From Notospermus geniculatus (Eukaryota; Nemertea; Pilidiophora; Heteronemertea; Lineidae), in assembly GCA_002633025.1 (NCBI GenBank), contig NMRB01000039.1:465638-529637 (forward strand): DNA of 64,000 bases, given 5' to 3'. The notes beneath the pieces are model-generated. The model was not told the DNA's origin. It saw only the letters and a list, made by a program, of their open reading frames with translations, and ran no database searches. Positions 1-10,460 of this stretch are shown in pieces. Made by a program: the position numbers and the translations under genes. Each line of letters opens with the position of its first letter. Position 1 is the stretch's first letter.

Positions 1-702
1 AATCACACAGAAGTCATTTCCAGAATATTTTTAAACCATAAGAAGCGAAGAAAGTATGCCAATAGAAATTTCATATACATGTACATGTATTTCCATTTTA
101 TTTTTCTCACTCAAAATCACTTCAGCGCCAAACTGTTGAAGTAACTGCCACAAAAGAAATGAAGAAAAACTAAAACATAGCACAGCAACAAGTGCTTAAT
201 TGAATAAATCACTTGCAGTATGAGACTTCCACAAATGGACAAAAATTATGAACTGATATCTGATATAAAATACCAGTAACGAAGCCACAATGAATGAGAA
301 CTGAATGAGAGAATTAATTTTTTTGCCACTCAGAAGAATATGTAGGTATAATCAACTGTAGCAACATACGAACTGTCCTCATCTACCTCGATGCTCAAGT
401 TCACGTGTCATGTTCCCCACCTGAGAGATGTGTAAGCTAACAGGCTACGGTGAAAGCCATCATGTAATGACAGCCTATAGCGGAGATACAGGATGATGTG
501 AGAACCATATGATGAAGATGAGGTGTGCTGGCTGAATCGCAGATTCTTAACTTGATGGAGTAGGTGCGGCAGGTGGAAGTTAACCCTTACTGAGAAAGAC
601 CTAATAAGCTAAAAGTCTGATTTCAGGAGCAGGGCATAAGAAGGGATTATGCTTTATACTTATTAAACTTATACTTTTTAAACAACCCGTAGGTCAACTT
701 AC
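1..702. other. Non-coding stretch, no recognised gene
   Basis: AT-rich sequence with no convincing open reading frame or repeat copy. The only structure noted is the self-complementary ACATGTACATGT word near 75-90, which recurs through the window. Confidence 0.6.
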
Positions 703-760
703 CTTTCATGAACCATGTTGGGCTTTCAGACAGACGAACAAAGGGACAAATGTCAATGAT

Positions 761-2261
761 CTATGGTTTATCAAACTTGTGGCAAATATNTTTCGGTTGA
801 AGGGAAATGACACAAGTCAAATTCTCATTCAAATTCTTTACTGTAGGCTAATGGCCAGCCACCCACGTGTGCCACAAACCAACAGAACAGAAATGAAATG
901 GAAATGGGTGTTTATGACAGCAGAATTTCATCATCGTTGCATCAAGAGGTCCTTTTCAGTCAGCGTCAATAGTTTGTATTTATTTTTGGAAGCGAGTGTT
1001 GTGCAAGTGGAAAATAGGCACATCAGTGTCGATTTTCAAGTTGGATAATATTGGCAGCTAAGTCTAGTAACTTGATGGATCATCCAACAAATATCCTATA
1101 TATAAATTAAGCTTGTCATTAACAAAGTAACATACACGTAATTCATGAATTACCAGAAAAAGGAAGGAGATAGCCTAATTCCAATCAAATGGCACGGCAA
1201 AAAATCAAGAAAATCATGACCTTTTTGTTTATAAAGATATTGTTATGACGAAGTTGCCCCTCATAGACCCAGCATCAAACCCACAACCGCTGCAGTATCC
1301 TGAGCTGGTGTCAGTCGTTGCCAATGAACTACTCTGACAGGCTGCCATCCTTTCAATTTGTTCTCCATAATTTCAATTTTTATTCATAGACTGAGCAGAA
1401 AGTAAAAATGTACCAGATTGCACGGAGAGGCAGCAAGAGTAGCCTTCTTTTACACACAGCACCAAAAAAGGAGAGAAGTACAGGTTGTGCTGAAAAAGAA
1501 TCTGGTTTCTTTTTATAGTAGAGAAGCAATTTCCTGGATGAAATCTGCTAAAAAAATATCCCATGACAAAACCCACCTCCCCTTATTTACTGCGAGGGCA
1601 TGGAAAGTGTCCTGTTACCAATACACGCATTCCCATGTTTGGTACTTTAAACCAGAATGGAACCAGCAGTAATTAATTACAACACTGGCTCACTCTCCTT
1701 CCTCAAAAATGGAAGTCATATCATCAAATTTACCAGGCATGTCGTAATCCACAGGTGGATTAATTTACCTATTACATTAAGCCAGCAAATGATAATTGGA
1801 TTCAACCTTTTTATGCAGTCGAGACATCTACTGAGTTTATTTGAAACTAACCTGTTCAGAGCCTCTACCACTGTTCCATCATGACCCTGGAGATTGTGGA
1901 AACTAAGCATAAATATGTCACCTGTTCTCAAAGGGACACTTGACTGCCGTTAGAGGCCAAAAGCAGTTAGCGGTCCTACAGAAGGTCATGGAAAACATCA
2001 CAGAGAAGTGCACACCAAGACATCATCCATAACATGAGGCCAAGGCCGTCAATTGTGATGTTCGACGACCGGGAACTGGCCTCTGAAGGCAGTGAAGTCT
2101 TATTTTCAGGCATTAGGAAGGGATTTTGTTGCAGAAATACAGAATACCCTTCAATAGTGTCCACACAAACTCACTTAAGCAGAACAGGCAGGCAAACCTC
2201 ATCTATCCCTCATACCCTCTATCACGGCAGTAGAGTTGCTTTTCTAGAGTTTCAGATTGTA
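761..2261. other. Non-coding stretch, no recognised gene
   Basis: Only short, mutually overlapping reading frames are present, none with a recognisable domain or credible splice-site pair. A single N at 790 is probably an assembly gap. Confidence 0.55.
790..790. other. Single-N assembly gap
   Basis: An isolated N with no microsatellite beside it, within otherwise plain sequence. Confidence 0.6.
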
Positions 2262-2264
2262 AAG

Positions 2265-2319
2265 TTCCAGCCTGAAGAAGACCCCAGTTGGGGTCGAAAA
2301 TTTGCTAAATATTCTGGAA
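2265..2319 (+). ncRNA. Hammerhead-ribozyme-like fold in a dispersed repeat
   Basis: Seen: the sequence can fold into a three-way junction. Stem I is TTCCAG (2265-2270) with CTGGAA (2314-2319). The core is CTGAAGA (2272-2278), which fits the hammerhead consensus CUGANGA. Stem II is GACCCC (2280-2285) with GGGGTC (2290-2295), closed by AGTT. GAAA follows at 2296-2299. Stem III is ATTT (2300-2303) with AAAT (2307-2310) around GCT. Known: hammerhead ribozymes occur in Penelope-like and some other retroelements. Departures from canonical form: one extra A between CTGAAGA and stem II, a very weak stem III, and an imperfect junction at stem I. It may be a decayed ribozyme or a conserved retroelement end without activity. 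A second copy at 32.2 kb keeps stem II and the CCAG/CTGG pairing. Confidence 0.4.
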
Positions 2320-2390
2320 ACTGACTTTATATACTTTATCACATTGTGTGTCGATTTTTGTGCTCGCCTTCTCTTTGTGTCATGGCAGTA
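2320..2390 (+). repeat. Tail of the hammerhead-like repeat, shared with 26.1 kb
   Basis: The block around TTGTGTGTCGATTTTTGTGC (2345-2364), followed by GCCTTCTCTTTG, recurs in reverse complement near 26140-26200. It therefore belongs to a dispersed repeat present in both orientations. It directly follows the hammerhead-like fold and is probably part of the same retroelement-derived unit. Confidence 0.5.
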
Positions 2391-2577
2391 GACAAACAGA
2401 AAGATTTGATATTGGTTCCAAAGACCATTCATAGATGGAGACCATATCACCGTTGGTCTTCACAACATCATTTCCAAAATATAGTGAGTCAACACTGATT
2501 CAAGTCTGGTTGCATGGGTTGGTCAAACAGATTACTGGGCAGATGACTCTTGTTGGACAACAATCCTCAAACCCAGA

Positions 2578-2710
2578 GTCATCATCATCATCATCACACG
2601 GTGTCAAACCATTTTTTTGCCGGAGTTATGGAGTCCACAACGGGCTGCAGTCCACCTGTGTGGGGTCTTTTACTTGTTCTGGCATAGACCTGGCATGCCT
2701 AGTCTTTGTG
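2578..2710 (+). repeat. Dispersed repeat copy (CATCATCATCA...CAGTCCACCTG family)
   Basis: It begins with a CAT/ATC run, then follows a pattern shared with 11588-11745 and 15338-15485: TTTTTGCCGG, a GGAGTCCA-like block, GGGCTGCAGTCCACCTG, then GTTCTTTTACTTG-like sequence. Copies outside the 4-kb duplication differ by many substitutions, so this is an older family member. Family identity is unknown to me. It is non-coding. Confidence 0.6.
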
Positions 2711-3499
2711 CAACATCGACACTTGTCATAAGTGAATTTGCGAAATATTCGGAGACGACTTTCTGATTTATTGTGTCATAAGTGAATCAGGATCAACTTA
2801 ACTGAATGTCTCTTTTAGATAAATCCAGCAAATTAGCTGAATTCTTAAATCTGGGAAGCTGGCCATGTCTCCAGGCAGCAGACATCAATGTGGAGTGTGG
2901 CCACATTAATCTGCATTCCAGCGATATAACGTCCAATCTGGCTGATCAAGATTCCATTGTCTTGGTAATCATACAAGGATATTCAATCACCATGCGTTAA
3001 GCTGGTTGGCCAATAGATCTTATTCATATGTGTGGGGAATTGTCAACTGGTTTTGGACAACACCGACTGCATGGGGCAGGTTTGAGAGATGTGGTAACAG
3101 TAGTTAGATTCTTTACTGTGTCTCTATTGAATTAGCTTTGGGGTATAAGTAATGTTTATCATTAATGAGCAGGAATTTCTACAAAGGCATACAGACACCA
3201 AAATCACATAGACCTGGCTTTGCCACTAGTAGCTCCTCCTTTTCTGGTTTCTCCAACTGAAAAGCGATGGTCACCCAATAGCCTACCAAAACCAGCATGG
3301 CCTAATCTGCGGTGGCTGGCAACAAGATCGGTGGTGATTAGATTGCTTGCGATCGCCTGGTGTGCTGCTGGCTTGTGTTTTATGCGTCATCGCAAGCTTT
3401 TGGTCACGGCTACCGCAAAGGTCATCAGATTTTTATTGGTGATGTCAGATGAGGAGGATTCATGTGGAAAACTTCCCCAGCAATGCCATGATTAGACAC
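2711..3499. other. Non-coding stretch
   Basis: No gene is recognised. Around 2737-2765 a short block (AATTTGCGAAATATTCGGAG) resembles the part of the 2265-2390 repeat just after its GAAA, so a small decayed fragment of that family may be present. The rest has no structure I can support. Confidence 0.45.
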
Positions 3500-3960
3500 T
3501 CCAATTGGATCCTCCATGGACCCTTTTACCTCTCCAGCAGTTGGAAAACAACAAAACCCTAGACCAAAGAAGAAATCACTTAATACTCATCCCGTCTGTA
3601 GAAAGTTGTCTAAAGAAAGAAATTAAGGAGCCTTTTTCATCACATCACCCATCATCATGGTGTTCTGATGTAAACAGCACTCCTCAGGGTTCATCTCATA
3701 TCTTTCGGTTGATTGATTCAAGGCGATGTCGCTACTTTGGTGTTTTTGGATGTATCCAGTGTGTTTAATACTTAGATTATGACGTTCTCATCCAGTGGCT
3801 TTGGTCTTATTAATGATCAATGGAATTAGCCCTTGATTGCTTGAAGTCCTACTTCGAAGACGATGTTCGTCTGTGGTTATTGATTGCATCCTGTCTGAAC
3901 CACAACTTCTTTTGGCTCCTCCATGTGATAGCTTCTGCGAGTTGGCTCTCAGAGGCAATT
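3500..3960 (+). pseudogene. Frame-broken LINE reverse transcriptase relic
   Basis: Translation across several frames recovers the fingers/palm region of a CR1/L2/Jockey-type non-LTR reverse transcriptase. Around 3716-3772 reads IQGDVATLVFLDVSSVFNT, corresponding to the family motif A region (LVLLDLSAAFDTVDH-like), with the catalytic Asp kept in FLD. After a stop and frame change, 3775-3810 gives DYDVLIQWLWSY. A further frame at 3823-3882 gives LALDCLKSYFEDDVRL, matching the ALDWLKSYL-like segment, then VVIDCILSEPQLLL from 3873. Upstream, the TLD and IPSVESCLKKE pieces fit the LDP..YRPVSNL..LEK block. At least three frame breaks and an in-frame stop make it non-functional. No YADD box was found. 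It is a dead fragment of a retrotransposon, not a host gene. Confidence 0.65.
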
Positions 3961-4411
3961 CATCATTGTTGGTTTCCTTGCGACTGTGACTAGCGACTCA
4001 AACGACTGCCCATACATGCAGTTCATGGAATTAGAAGCCCATGGGCCTTGCACTTGGCTGATATGGCATGGGCTAAGGTCCGGAGCATCATCAAGAAAAT
4101 ACATGTATATGGATAAGAACGGTATGGGACGGTCATGACTTTTGGCCCTCACAAGTAGGTCCAGTGGAACAAGCAACCAGAAGACTCTGAACACAGTCTT
4201 ATTGAAGTGCTCCCAACATTTACTCCTTCAACTGATTGCGACTTTGTCACCAGCACACAATCTCTCAAAGCCCTATAATTGTGTCCAAAATATTTGAAAT
4301 GGTCACACAACATGGGCTTATCCTTTGAAAGAGTGCTGAGTCCCATCCATGCCATCAATCTAAACAAGGCTTCAGCAGAGGCCAAAAATTTTGGGAAGTC
4401 AGCTAATAATA

Positions 4412-4611
4412 TGTGACCCGTGACAGCAAAATCAGTCAGAATGCGCACAGAAGAAAACCCAACATGTCCACCATGGTGACACCAACAGTTTGTTGATTTC
4501 AGGATTGTCTGCCCATTAATTTGACTTCATCCAGTTCTGTAATTATTGTCTGGTGTCATCTTGGGTCTTCTTTCCCGTGCATTCTGACTCATTTTGCTGT
4601 CACGGGTCACA
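4412..4611. mobile_element. MITE-like element with ~50-bp terminal inverted repeats, TA target
   Basis: The left end TGTGACCCGTGACAGCAAAA (from 4412) is repeated in inverted orientation ending at 4611. Similarity continues inward for about 50 bp (AGTCAGAATGC is shared by both arms). TA dinucleotides flank both ends (4410-4411 and 4612-4613), consistent with a TA duplication as made by Tc1/mariner-type transposases. At 200 bp, with no coding capacity, it is a non-autonomous element. Confidence 0.8.
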
Positions 4612-4615
4612 TATT

Positions 4616-6139
4616 CTATTAGTGCTTTTAAGTTAATGTACAACCACTTCTGTATGGATTTTTTATGTTGTCAATTTACATGCTGGAAACTGATCAATAC
4701 TTACAGATTAAATCGGATTGGATGTGTCCTAGGTGCCACTTTTTCTAAATTCCTCCACTGTATATCCATTTTGAACAACCACAAGTCATTTGCTGGCACG
4801 AATCCGCTCATGCCTCATCTTAAAAAGACTGGTATCCAAACTTTCTTGGCCCATGGAGAAAGTTCTGAAGACTTCAGCCACTAACTACACTGACCCACGC
4901 CAAAAAAAATACTCCAACACCAGCAAGCCTGGCAACCATTAAGTAAAGAAAGAAAAATCTCCAATAAAAGGTTTTTAAGCACGAAACTTGTGAATAGGTA
5001 GAACTGCAGAAACTTTCTCAAACCAACTAGAGTGATTAATCGGGGGCCGGCTATCTATAAAAACATGCTCATCCACTGCAATGCTTTCTCGATGGTATTC
5101 CCTGGGTGAGAATCCAAAATGCAGTGCTTGGGGAACGAGTCAACAGATTCTAAGTGGTTTCATCAGGTAAGTGAAGCATTTTCCAGGAATATGTTTTATA
5201 TTCTGTTATTGGTTCAACACATGGTTCAAGAAAAAAAATTGTGTGAAGCTATGGAGGATCATTAGGCTCTCCTCACAGAGTAATGATATTAATAAATTGA
5301 AAAGAGGAACATGAAGAGTGAAATACAGATTCTCATATCTGAAATAGACAAGACCATTCAGCGTAACTCTTAGCTTAGAAAAGAGCCAAGTGTGTACTTC
5401 ACTGCAGAAACGAAACACAATCCAACATCCCTAATAAGAACACCTCTGAGGCTACACTGAAGCTGGAGGATGCCTCAATCATGGAAACCATGGTTAGGGC
5501 ATAGAACCCCAGCTGGGAAATTAATTCATCCCGCTGCTAGAGGTACGAGTATCTCATTTCTAAGAGAGTACGGTATACTCTGGCTGGCAGAGATGAAGTC
5601 TACTAAAAGGGGTGTCCCAGCATATCTGTAATGAGCACTCATTTACTTTCCATTACAGAAGCATGCCCGCTGAAGTTTATTTCCAACAGCCATGAGAGCA
5701 CTTCGCTTTATCTGAATATTTTAGACATGTTTGAAAGGAGGTAGTCAATATGTGCTCAACAACCAGTTAGTGGAAGCAGTAAATATTATCTCAACATATG
5801 ATGGGAGGTAAACTTCTTGTCAACAAATTGCAGCAAATGGAACCACATGAAAAGACCGCTTTGCTAACGTTCTTGAACTCCCCTGGCAGGGTAGTTGAAA
5901 GATCGTTTAATCACACAGAAACAAAAACCAGGTTGAGTTTAGGATGAGATGGAGGAGCTGATTAATATATTCATGATGCAATTTGTGAAGTTTTGACTAG
6001 CAAACCAATGATGCACTTCTGTTTTATCACTACAGTAGAATTTAATGTATTCTTTATTGTACCAGTACACAAGGAAGAAAATAAAGTACAAACAAGAGCA
6101 ACATAAAGAATTGCAAATGCCCCAGCCTATAAATTGTTC
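4616..6139. other. Non-coding stretch, no recognised gene
   Basis: Reading frames are short and without domains. A 42-nt open segment ending in a strong CAG/GTAAGT donor at 5166/5167 could be a plus-strand microexon by pattern alone, but its acceptor is weak and nothing else supports it. Confidence 0.5.
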
Positions 6140-6140
6140 A

Positions 6141-6280
6141 GACATGAAAATCAAGATGGTGGATGTGGCAGCCATATTAGATGAGCAGCACTGCACCAAA
6201 TCAAAAGGAAACTATGCGCAATCATCCAGAGCCTGAGATGCACAGACAAAAATCAAGATGGTGGCCATATTGGATGAGTG
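6141..6280 (+). repeat. Two copies of an AATCAAGATGGTGG...GCCATATT repeat
   Basis: Two versions of the block AAAATCAAGATGGTGG followed by GCCATATTRGATGAG lie about 100 bp apart (around 6147 and 6248). A third version is at 28735-28770 and weaker ones at about 28590 and 29015. This is a short dispersed repeat inserted or duplicated locally. No coding role is apparent. Confidence 0.6.
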
Positions 6281-6610
6281 GAGGCGTGCCAAATGACCCT
6301 CGCCCTCTGCCCTATCCTGAACCGATGACTTGTATGTATAATGGATCCTGGACAATCACAGATTTTAGTTGTATTATCGGTAGGTACTAACACACAACGC
6401 AGAACAGCAAGAAGAATCCTAAATGTATACACATTCAAGCACACTGCTGGTTGCAAAACTGAACAGGATGATTGAAATACCTGGCAAATGAATTTTGTCT
6501 CAACTTTCTTTTCAACCAACACACATGCCAGTGTTGTTTTACACTACCTGTCTGCTGAAAGATTGACAGCTGTGATTTTTAAGTCACAACTAAACTATCA
6601 GCAGATACAA

Positions 6611-7146
6611 CAGGGTGGCCCAAAAAACTCTCAAGCATACTTCTCAGTCCCAAACCACCAGTACGAATGGATAGAGAATCTTTCTAGGAGGAAAATAACA
6701 TCAAAACACCCTGATGTTCGGTCCAGTAGTTTTAGCTTCAGCAAAAGCAGACGTGTTCCTGCAAACCTACTACACCCTAATGACGCCCAGAAAAGTCGTT
6801 TAGTAGATCTGCAGGAATACGCCTGCTTTTTCTGCTCTCCATGATGACTATGAACTTCAGATGGCGAGAACTTCAGAATGACTAACTAACTACAATTTAT
6901 TCATGCTCTACACTACATGATGCCAAACCCTCACTACTTTGGTTATGCATGCCAAATTGGCGTGGAGCTACAGTGTAGTCCTGCCACTTGGCTTTACAAA
7001 TCAGGGGTCTGGCGCTTCAACCACTAGACCGAATTGGAACATCTTGGTGTCTTCTTTGTTCTAGAAAGATTCTCCATCCATCGCTAACGGAGTTGGTCTG
7101 GGTGGTGGAAGTACAGTACGATTGTGCATTTTGGGGGGCCACCCGT
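6611..7146. mobile_element. Diverged Tc1/mariner-like non-autonomous element
   Basis: The left end CAGGGTGGCCCAAAAAA (6611) and right end TTTTGGGGGGCCACCCG (7129-7145) are imperfect terminal inverted repeats of the CAGGGTGGCC type typical of Tc1/mariner-like elements, with a TA after the right end. Internal blocks are shared with the copies at 9349 and 13623: CCACCAGTATGAATGGACAG-like, CTGGAGCTTGAACCACTGGA-like and TCTTGGTGTCTTCTT. This copy is the most diverged of the three and has no transposase frame. A 118-codon open frame inside it matches nothing I recognise. Confidence 0.6.
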
Positions 7147-7714
7147 TATTATTCCTTGCTCATGGTGCATTTGCACACAGCTTTTTAACGTCCTGTTTTA
7201 TGACGAGTGCCTGTACTGGTGATCATCTGCACCGCAGCCTGTACTTGGGGAAGATTGCTGTGTATTCCCCAACTCAGATGACGTATTCTGCACCTACAAA
7301 TCATGAAACCATCTCACTACCATGACTATGCTGCAATCGATTGGACATCTATCTGGATCTGGTGCACACTAAAATGACGACAATGCCCAGAGACCATTTA
7401 GGAAAGAAATTGCCAGAAGAAAAAATTCTTTTGAAAGAAATGCATTACGCGAGTTGATAAAGATCTCAAGAAGAAATGGGAGGCCATTACTCAATGTCAA
7501 ATAGGCAATAATGGAGAGGAATTGAATAAGACCAATAGGAATTACTGTTAAGTACTGGCTAGTCGTCTACTTTGTCTTCGAATAAAATCATGTACGTCTG
7601 AAGAACGACAGAAGATGCTGTGTTCCGTAAATAGCTGCCTTCATCCGTTTGAATTTGCACATTGAATCCTTTGCTTCAATGGTTTAAAACCACATGTCGT
7701 GGCATAGCCCTGGT

Positions 7715-7915
7715 AATTACGAAGAGGCTATCTCAAGCTACTCATGTTCCTCACGTGGATGGAGTATTTTACTTCCCTTGCAAAGGTAGAAGAGGCACCA
7801 TGGCATATTGTCCCATGCGACAGATTGCAGCGCTCGGGATGAATCTCTTATGGCCTGTGATTCGAACCTGGACCAGCCACTTGCTGAGCAAACGTGATAA
7901 CCACTATGGCTCCCC
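7715..7915 (-). mobile_element. tRNA-Val-derived SINE (minus strand)
   Basis: On the minus strand, from about 7912 downward, TAGTGGTTATCACGTTTGC matches the D-arm/box A region of metazoan tRNA-Val almost exactly. It is followed at the right spacing by GGTCCAGGTTCGAATC, a good box B (plus coordinates 7858-7868). The acceptor stem does not close, so this is not a working tRNA gene. The unrelated body (about 7715-7850) is what a tRNA-derived SINE would show. The body boundary is approximate. Confidence 0.65.
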
Positions 7916-8194
7916 TCTTTTTACTGGAGTTATTCTTCTGGCCAACACAAAAAGAGCCCCTGTAACTTGATTTTTGACTACTCTCTAAACGACTAGTCCA
8001 TAAAAGGAGCCAAACGATATATATTTCAACTTCATTTGAGCTGCCTCATGCCTTTCCCTAAAATTGATGAATCCCTCGTACGGCATGAACTCTTTCAAAT
8101 CATGTTTTTATACCAATCGAGCCAGACGAAAGCATCAAACAAGTGTTACAGGCGGATACCGAGTTCTTTCCTAGAATACGGTGAAAGATAATAT
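7916..8194. other. Non-coding stretch before the duplication
   Basis: Unique-looking AT-rich sequence between the SINE and the start of the tandem duplication at 8195. Nothing further is recognised. Confidence 0.4.
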
Positions 8195-9343
8195 AACAGG
8201 GAATTCAGGCAACCATGAGAAATGGAAAGCAATCAAATTTGATGGGATTGATAAGACATAAAATTGACATCTATTAGCAGGCAGTTTGTAGTTTTTGCTT
8301 GTTTTTCATGAAAATGAGGCAGAATTGATGGAAATTTTCCATTAAATGAAGGAATTGTCAGTTGCTTTTTATTGGGAGACAACCATTGAACCTGTTGTTG
8401 TAAGTGTCTTTGCCCTTGTGTTACGAATGAATAATTATGGAAGGGAATTTTGTCATATCCTCTTCCATATCAGTATGCAGTCTGAAACAAAAATAACACT
8501 TCTGTCTACACAGGTCGAAGAAGGAAGCACCCACAGCATTCTTGTTCTTTTGATGTTATATCACATCACAGCCCAGTGAGAAAGTACCAAATGTTTTGAG
8601 ATACATAGTGAGACCAAAGAGCATTATAAGAAAAGAATATGTGACTGGAGGCTTCTGTATACACAGACAGACGATATGGAAGCCTGATTGGTGTAGCATA
8701 AAATGTACCATTGGAAAAAAGAGTCATGTTTCATAAAGAAGTTTTCTTCTTGTGTAATTTCCGAAAGGAAATATAAATAACTCTTTGATATCAGATCAAA
8801 AGGATTTTGCCTTTGAGAGAAGAAATATCAACGCCGAAAGATTTTTTGAAGATATTGCTTTGAGTAAATTATGGGTGATGTAGGATTTTGTTGAAATGGT
8901 GAATGGAATCTGCACCCCCAACAAAAAATTACATAACTTAGCAAAACAATTGGTCTTTAATGATGAAACAAATGTATGACTCAGGGCAAGATATTTTCTT
9001 CACTGATGTACCCATTATTCCTTCATTTGAAAGCGTTTTAGGGATCTTCACATCACCATTATTGTAAATAACTGATAAAAATGGATACATGACGTGTTTT
9101 TTAGCATAGAATCCAACTTTTATGACTTGGCTAGACCAAGTAAGAGAATGCAACACGCTCACAGCTGGAGAGCATTGAGATTACGATGAAAAACAAGAAT
9201 ATTTTCCTTGCTTGGTGTAGCAACAGATGATTGTGCACTGAGCAATACCTTCACCATCACACCTGAATCAACTCTCCTCTGGCAGTCTAGTTTGGCGAAC
9301 ATATGAACAGTCACCAAAATGATGGCACTCAAAGGAACTATAC

Positions 9344-9344
9344 N
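9344..9344. other. Single-N assembly gap in copy A
   Basis: The N falls between ACTATAC and ACATACAGGG. In copy B the same two flanks are separated by 113 bp including a 14-G run. The N is probably a collapsed gap at a hard-to-sequence homopolymer. Confidence 0.7.
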
Positions 9345-9348
9345 ACAT

Positions 9349-9733
9349 ACAGGGTGGCCAAAAAGGAGATACAAGCATACTTCGATCCGATACCCTGAAC
9401 TCAAACCACCAGTATGAATGGACAGAGAATCTTGTAGGAGAAAAATAACACAAGATATCATGATTCGGTCCAGACGTATTAGCTCCAGAGGCTTTTTTGT
9501 GAAGCAAAGGATGAGGTCCTTTATGAACTTTACCGGTTAAGCCCGAATTCAGTTAACCAAGGGCCTCAATTTTGGTTCACAAAATAGGGTCTGGAGCTTG
9601 AACCACTGGACTGAATCGGGATATCGTGGTGTCTTCTTTTTTTATAAAGATTTTCCACCCACCACTACAAAAAGTTTGGGGCTCTGGGTAGTGGAAGTAA
9701 TATGCTTGTGTATTTGTTTTTTGGGCCAACGTG
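9349..9733. mobile_element. Tc1/mariner-like non-autonomous element, copy in unit A
   Basis: It starts TACAGGGTGGCCAAAAAGG and ends around TTTTTTGGGCCAACGTGTA, a decayed inverted match of the left end. Internal blocks are shared with 6611-7146. There is no transposase frame. It was duplicated with the surrounding segment. Confidence 0.55.
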
Positions 9734-9917
9734 TATACTACATATACCACCAAGGCAGGTGGAATACCATCGATTCCATGTTGGTGTAGCTGCATGGAGA
9801 CTGACACACATGCACATCCTTTGTAGATTCATCAACAATATGAGTTGACGGATGACTTAAGCTGAAAATTACAGAAAAGCAGAACAAGATCAAAACGAGT
9901 CTTTCTAGCCTCTTATA

Positions 9918-10460
9918 TCTAAAGAGAAATGAAGCCAGCTTTCGAAAAACAACTATAATGACGTGTCACACAGAAACCAATTATAATTTCCTTATGATCA
10001 GGACATAGCATGCAATCTTGTGATATATTATCGTGCCTTTTGACACAGTTCTATAAAGATTGTGTGTTGGATGAAGCTGGCTTCAAGGTAAGCATGAATT
10101 TGAATGGCTCTTGCTCCCAGTAAAATGCCTAAACCAAGTGCGGCAATACACAGCCTTTGGATAGATTTTGTGGGACCAAGAGCCAATGGGCAAATATTTT
10201 GTGAATTGTCAGTCTCAGTTTTCTTCTCTTTTTAGATGCCCTGGTTTTGACACACACCAACATAAAATCAACATGCTGTTAATTAGAACTGCGAATTTTC
10301 CAAGGAAGCAACTGACTTCTAGTAGTAGCCTACATAAGGGGCCTGCTGTTTCCATGGTAATTTCAGAAATGGCTCGTTTGAACTAAATCCTAATGCAGCT
10401 TGTCCTATTTTTACTGAGCGCCAAGCCTCTTTTATGCTGCGCGAACACGAAAACTTGTGA
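9918..10460. other. 543-bp block present only in copy A
   Basis: Copy B runs directly from CCTCTTATA to GTGCGCTAGAA, while copy A has 543 bp in between. The block has no clear terminal inverted repeats or target duplication, so a deletion from copy B is more likely than a transposon insertion in A. Contents are AT-rich and non-coding. Confidence 0.7.

Noticed and set aside
4650-4760. Minus-strand open segment ending at a GTAAGT-like donor near 4696
   Set aside because: Short, product unrecognised, weak donor context. No better than chance.
6488-6844. 118-codon plus-strand open frame
   Set aside because: Overlaps the end of a mariner-like element and shows no transposase motif.
7012-7034. 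tRNA box A-like sequence on the minus strand (TAGTGGTTGAAGCGCC)
   Set aside because: No box B at tRNA spacing. It lies inside the mariner-like element and is degraded in the other copies.
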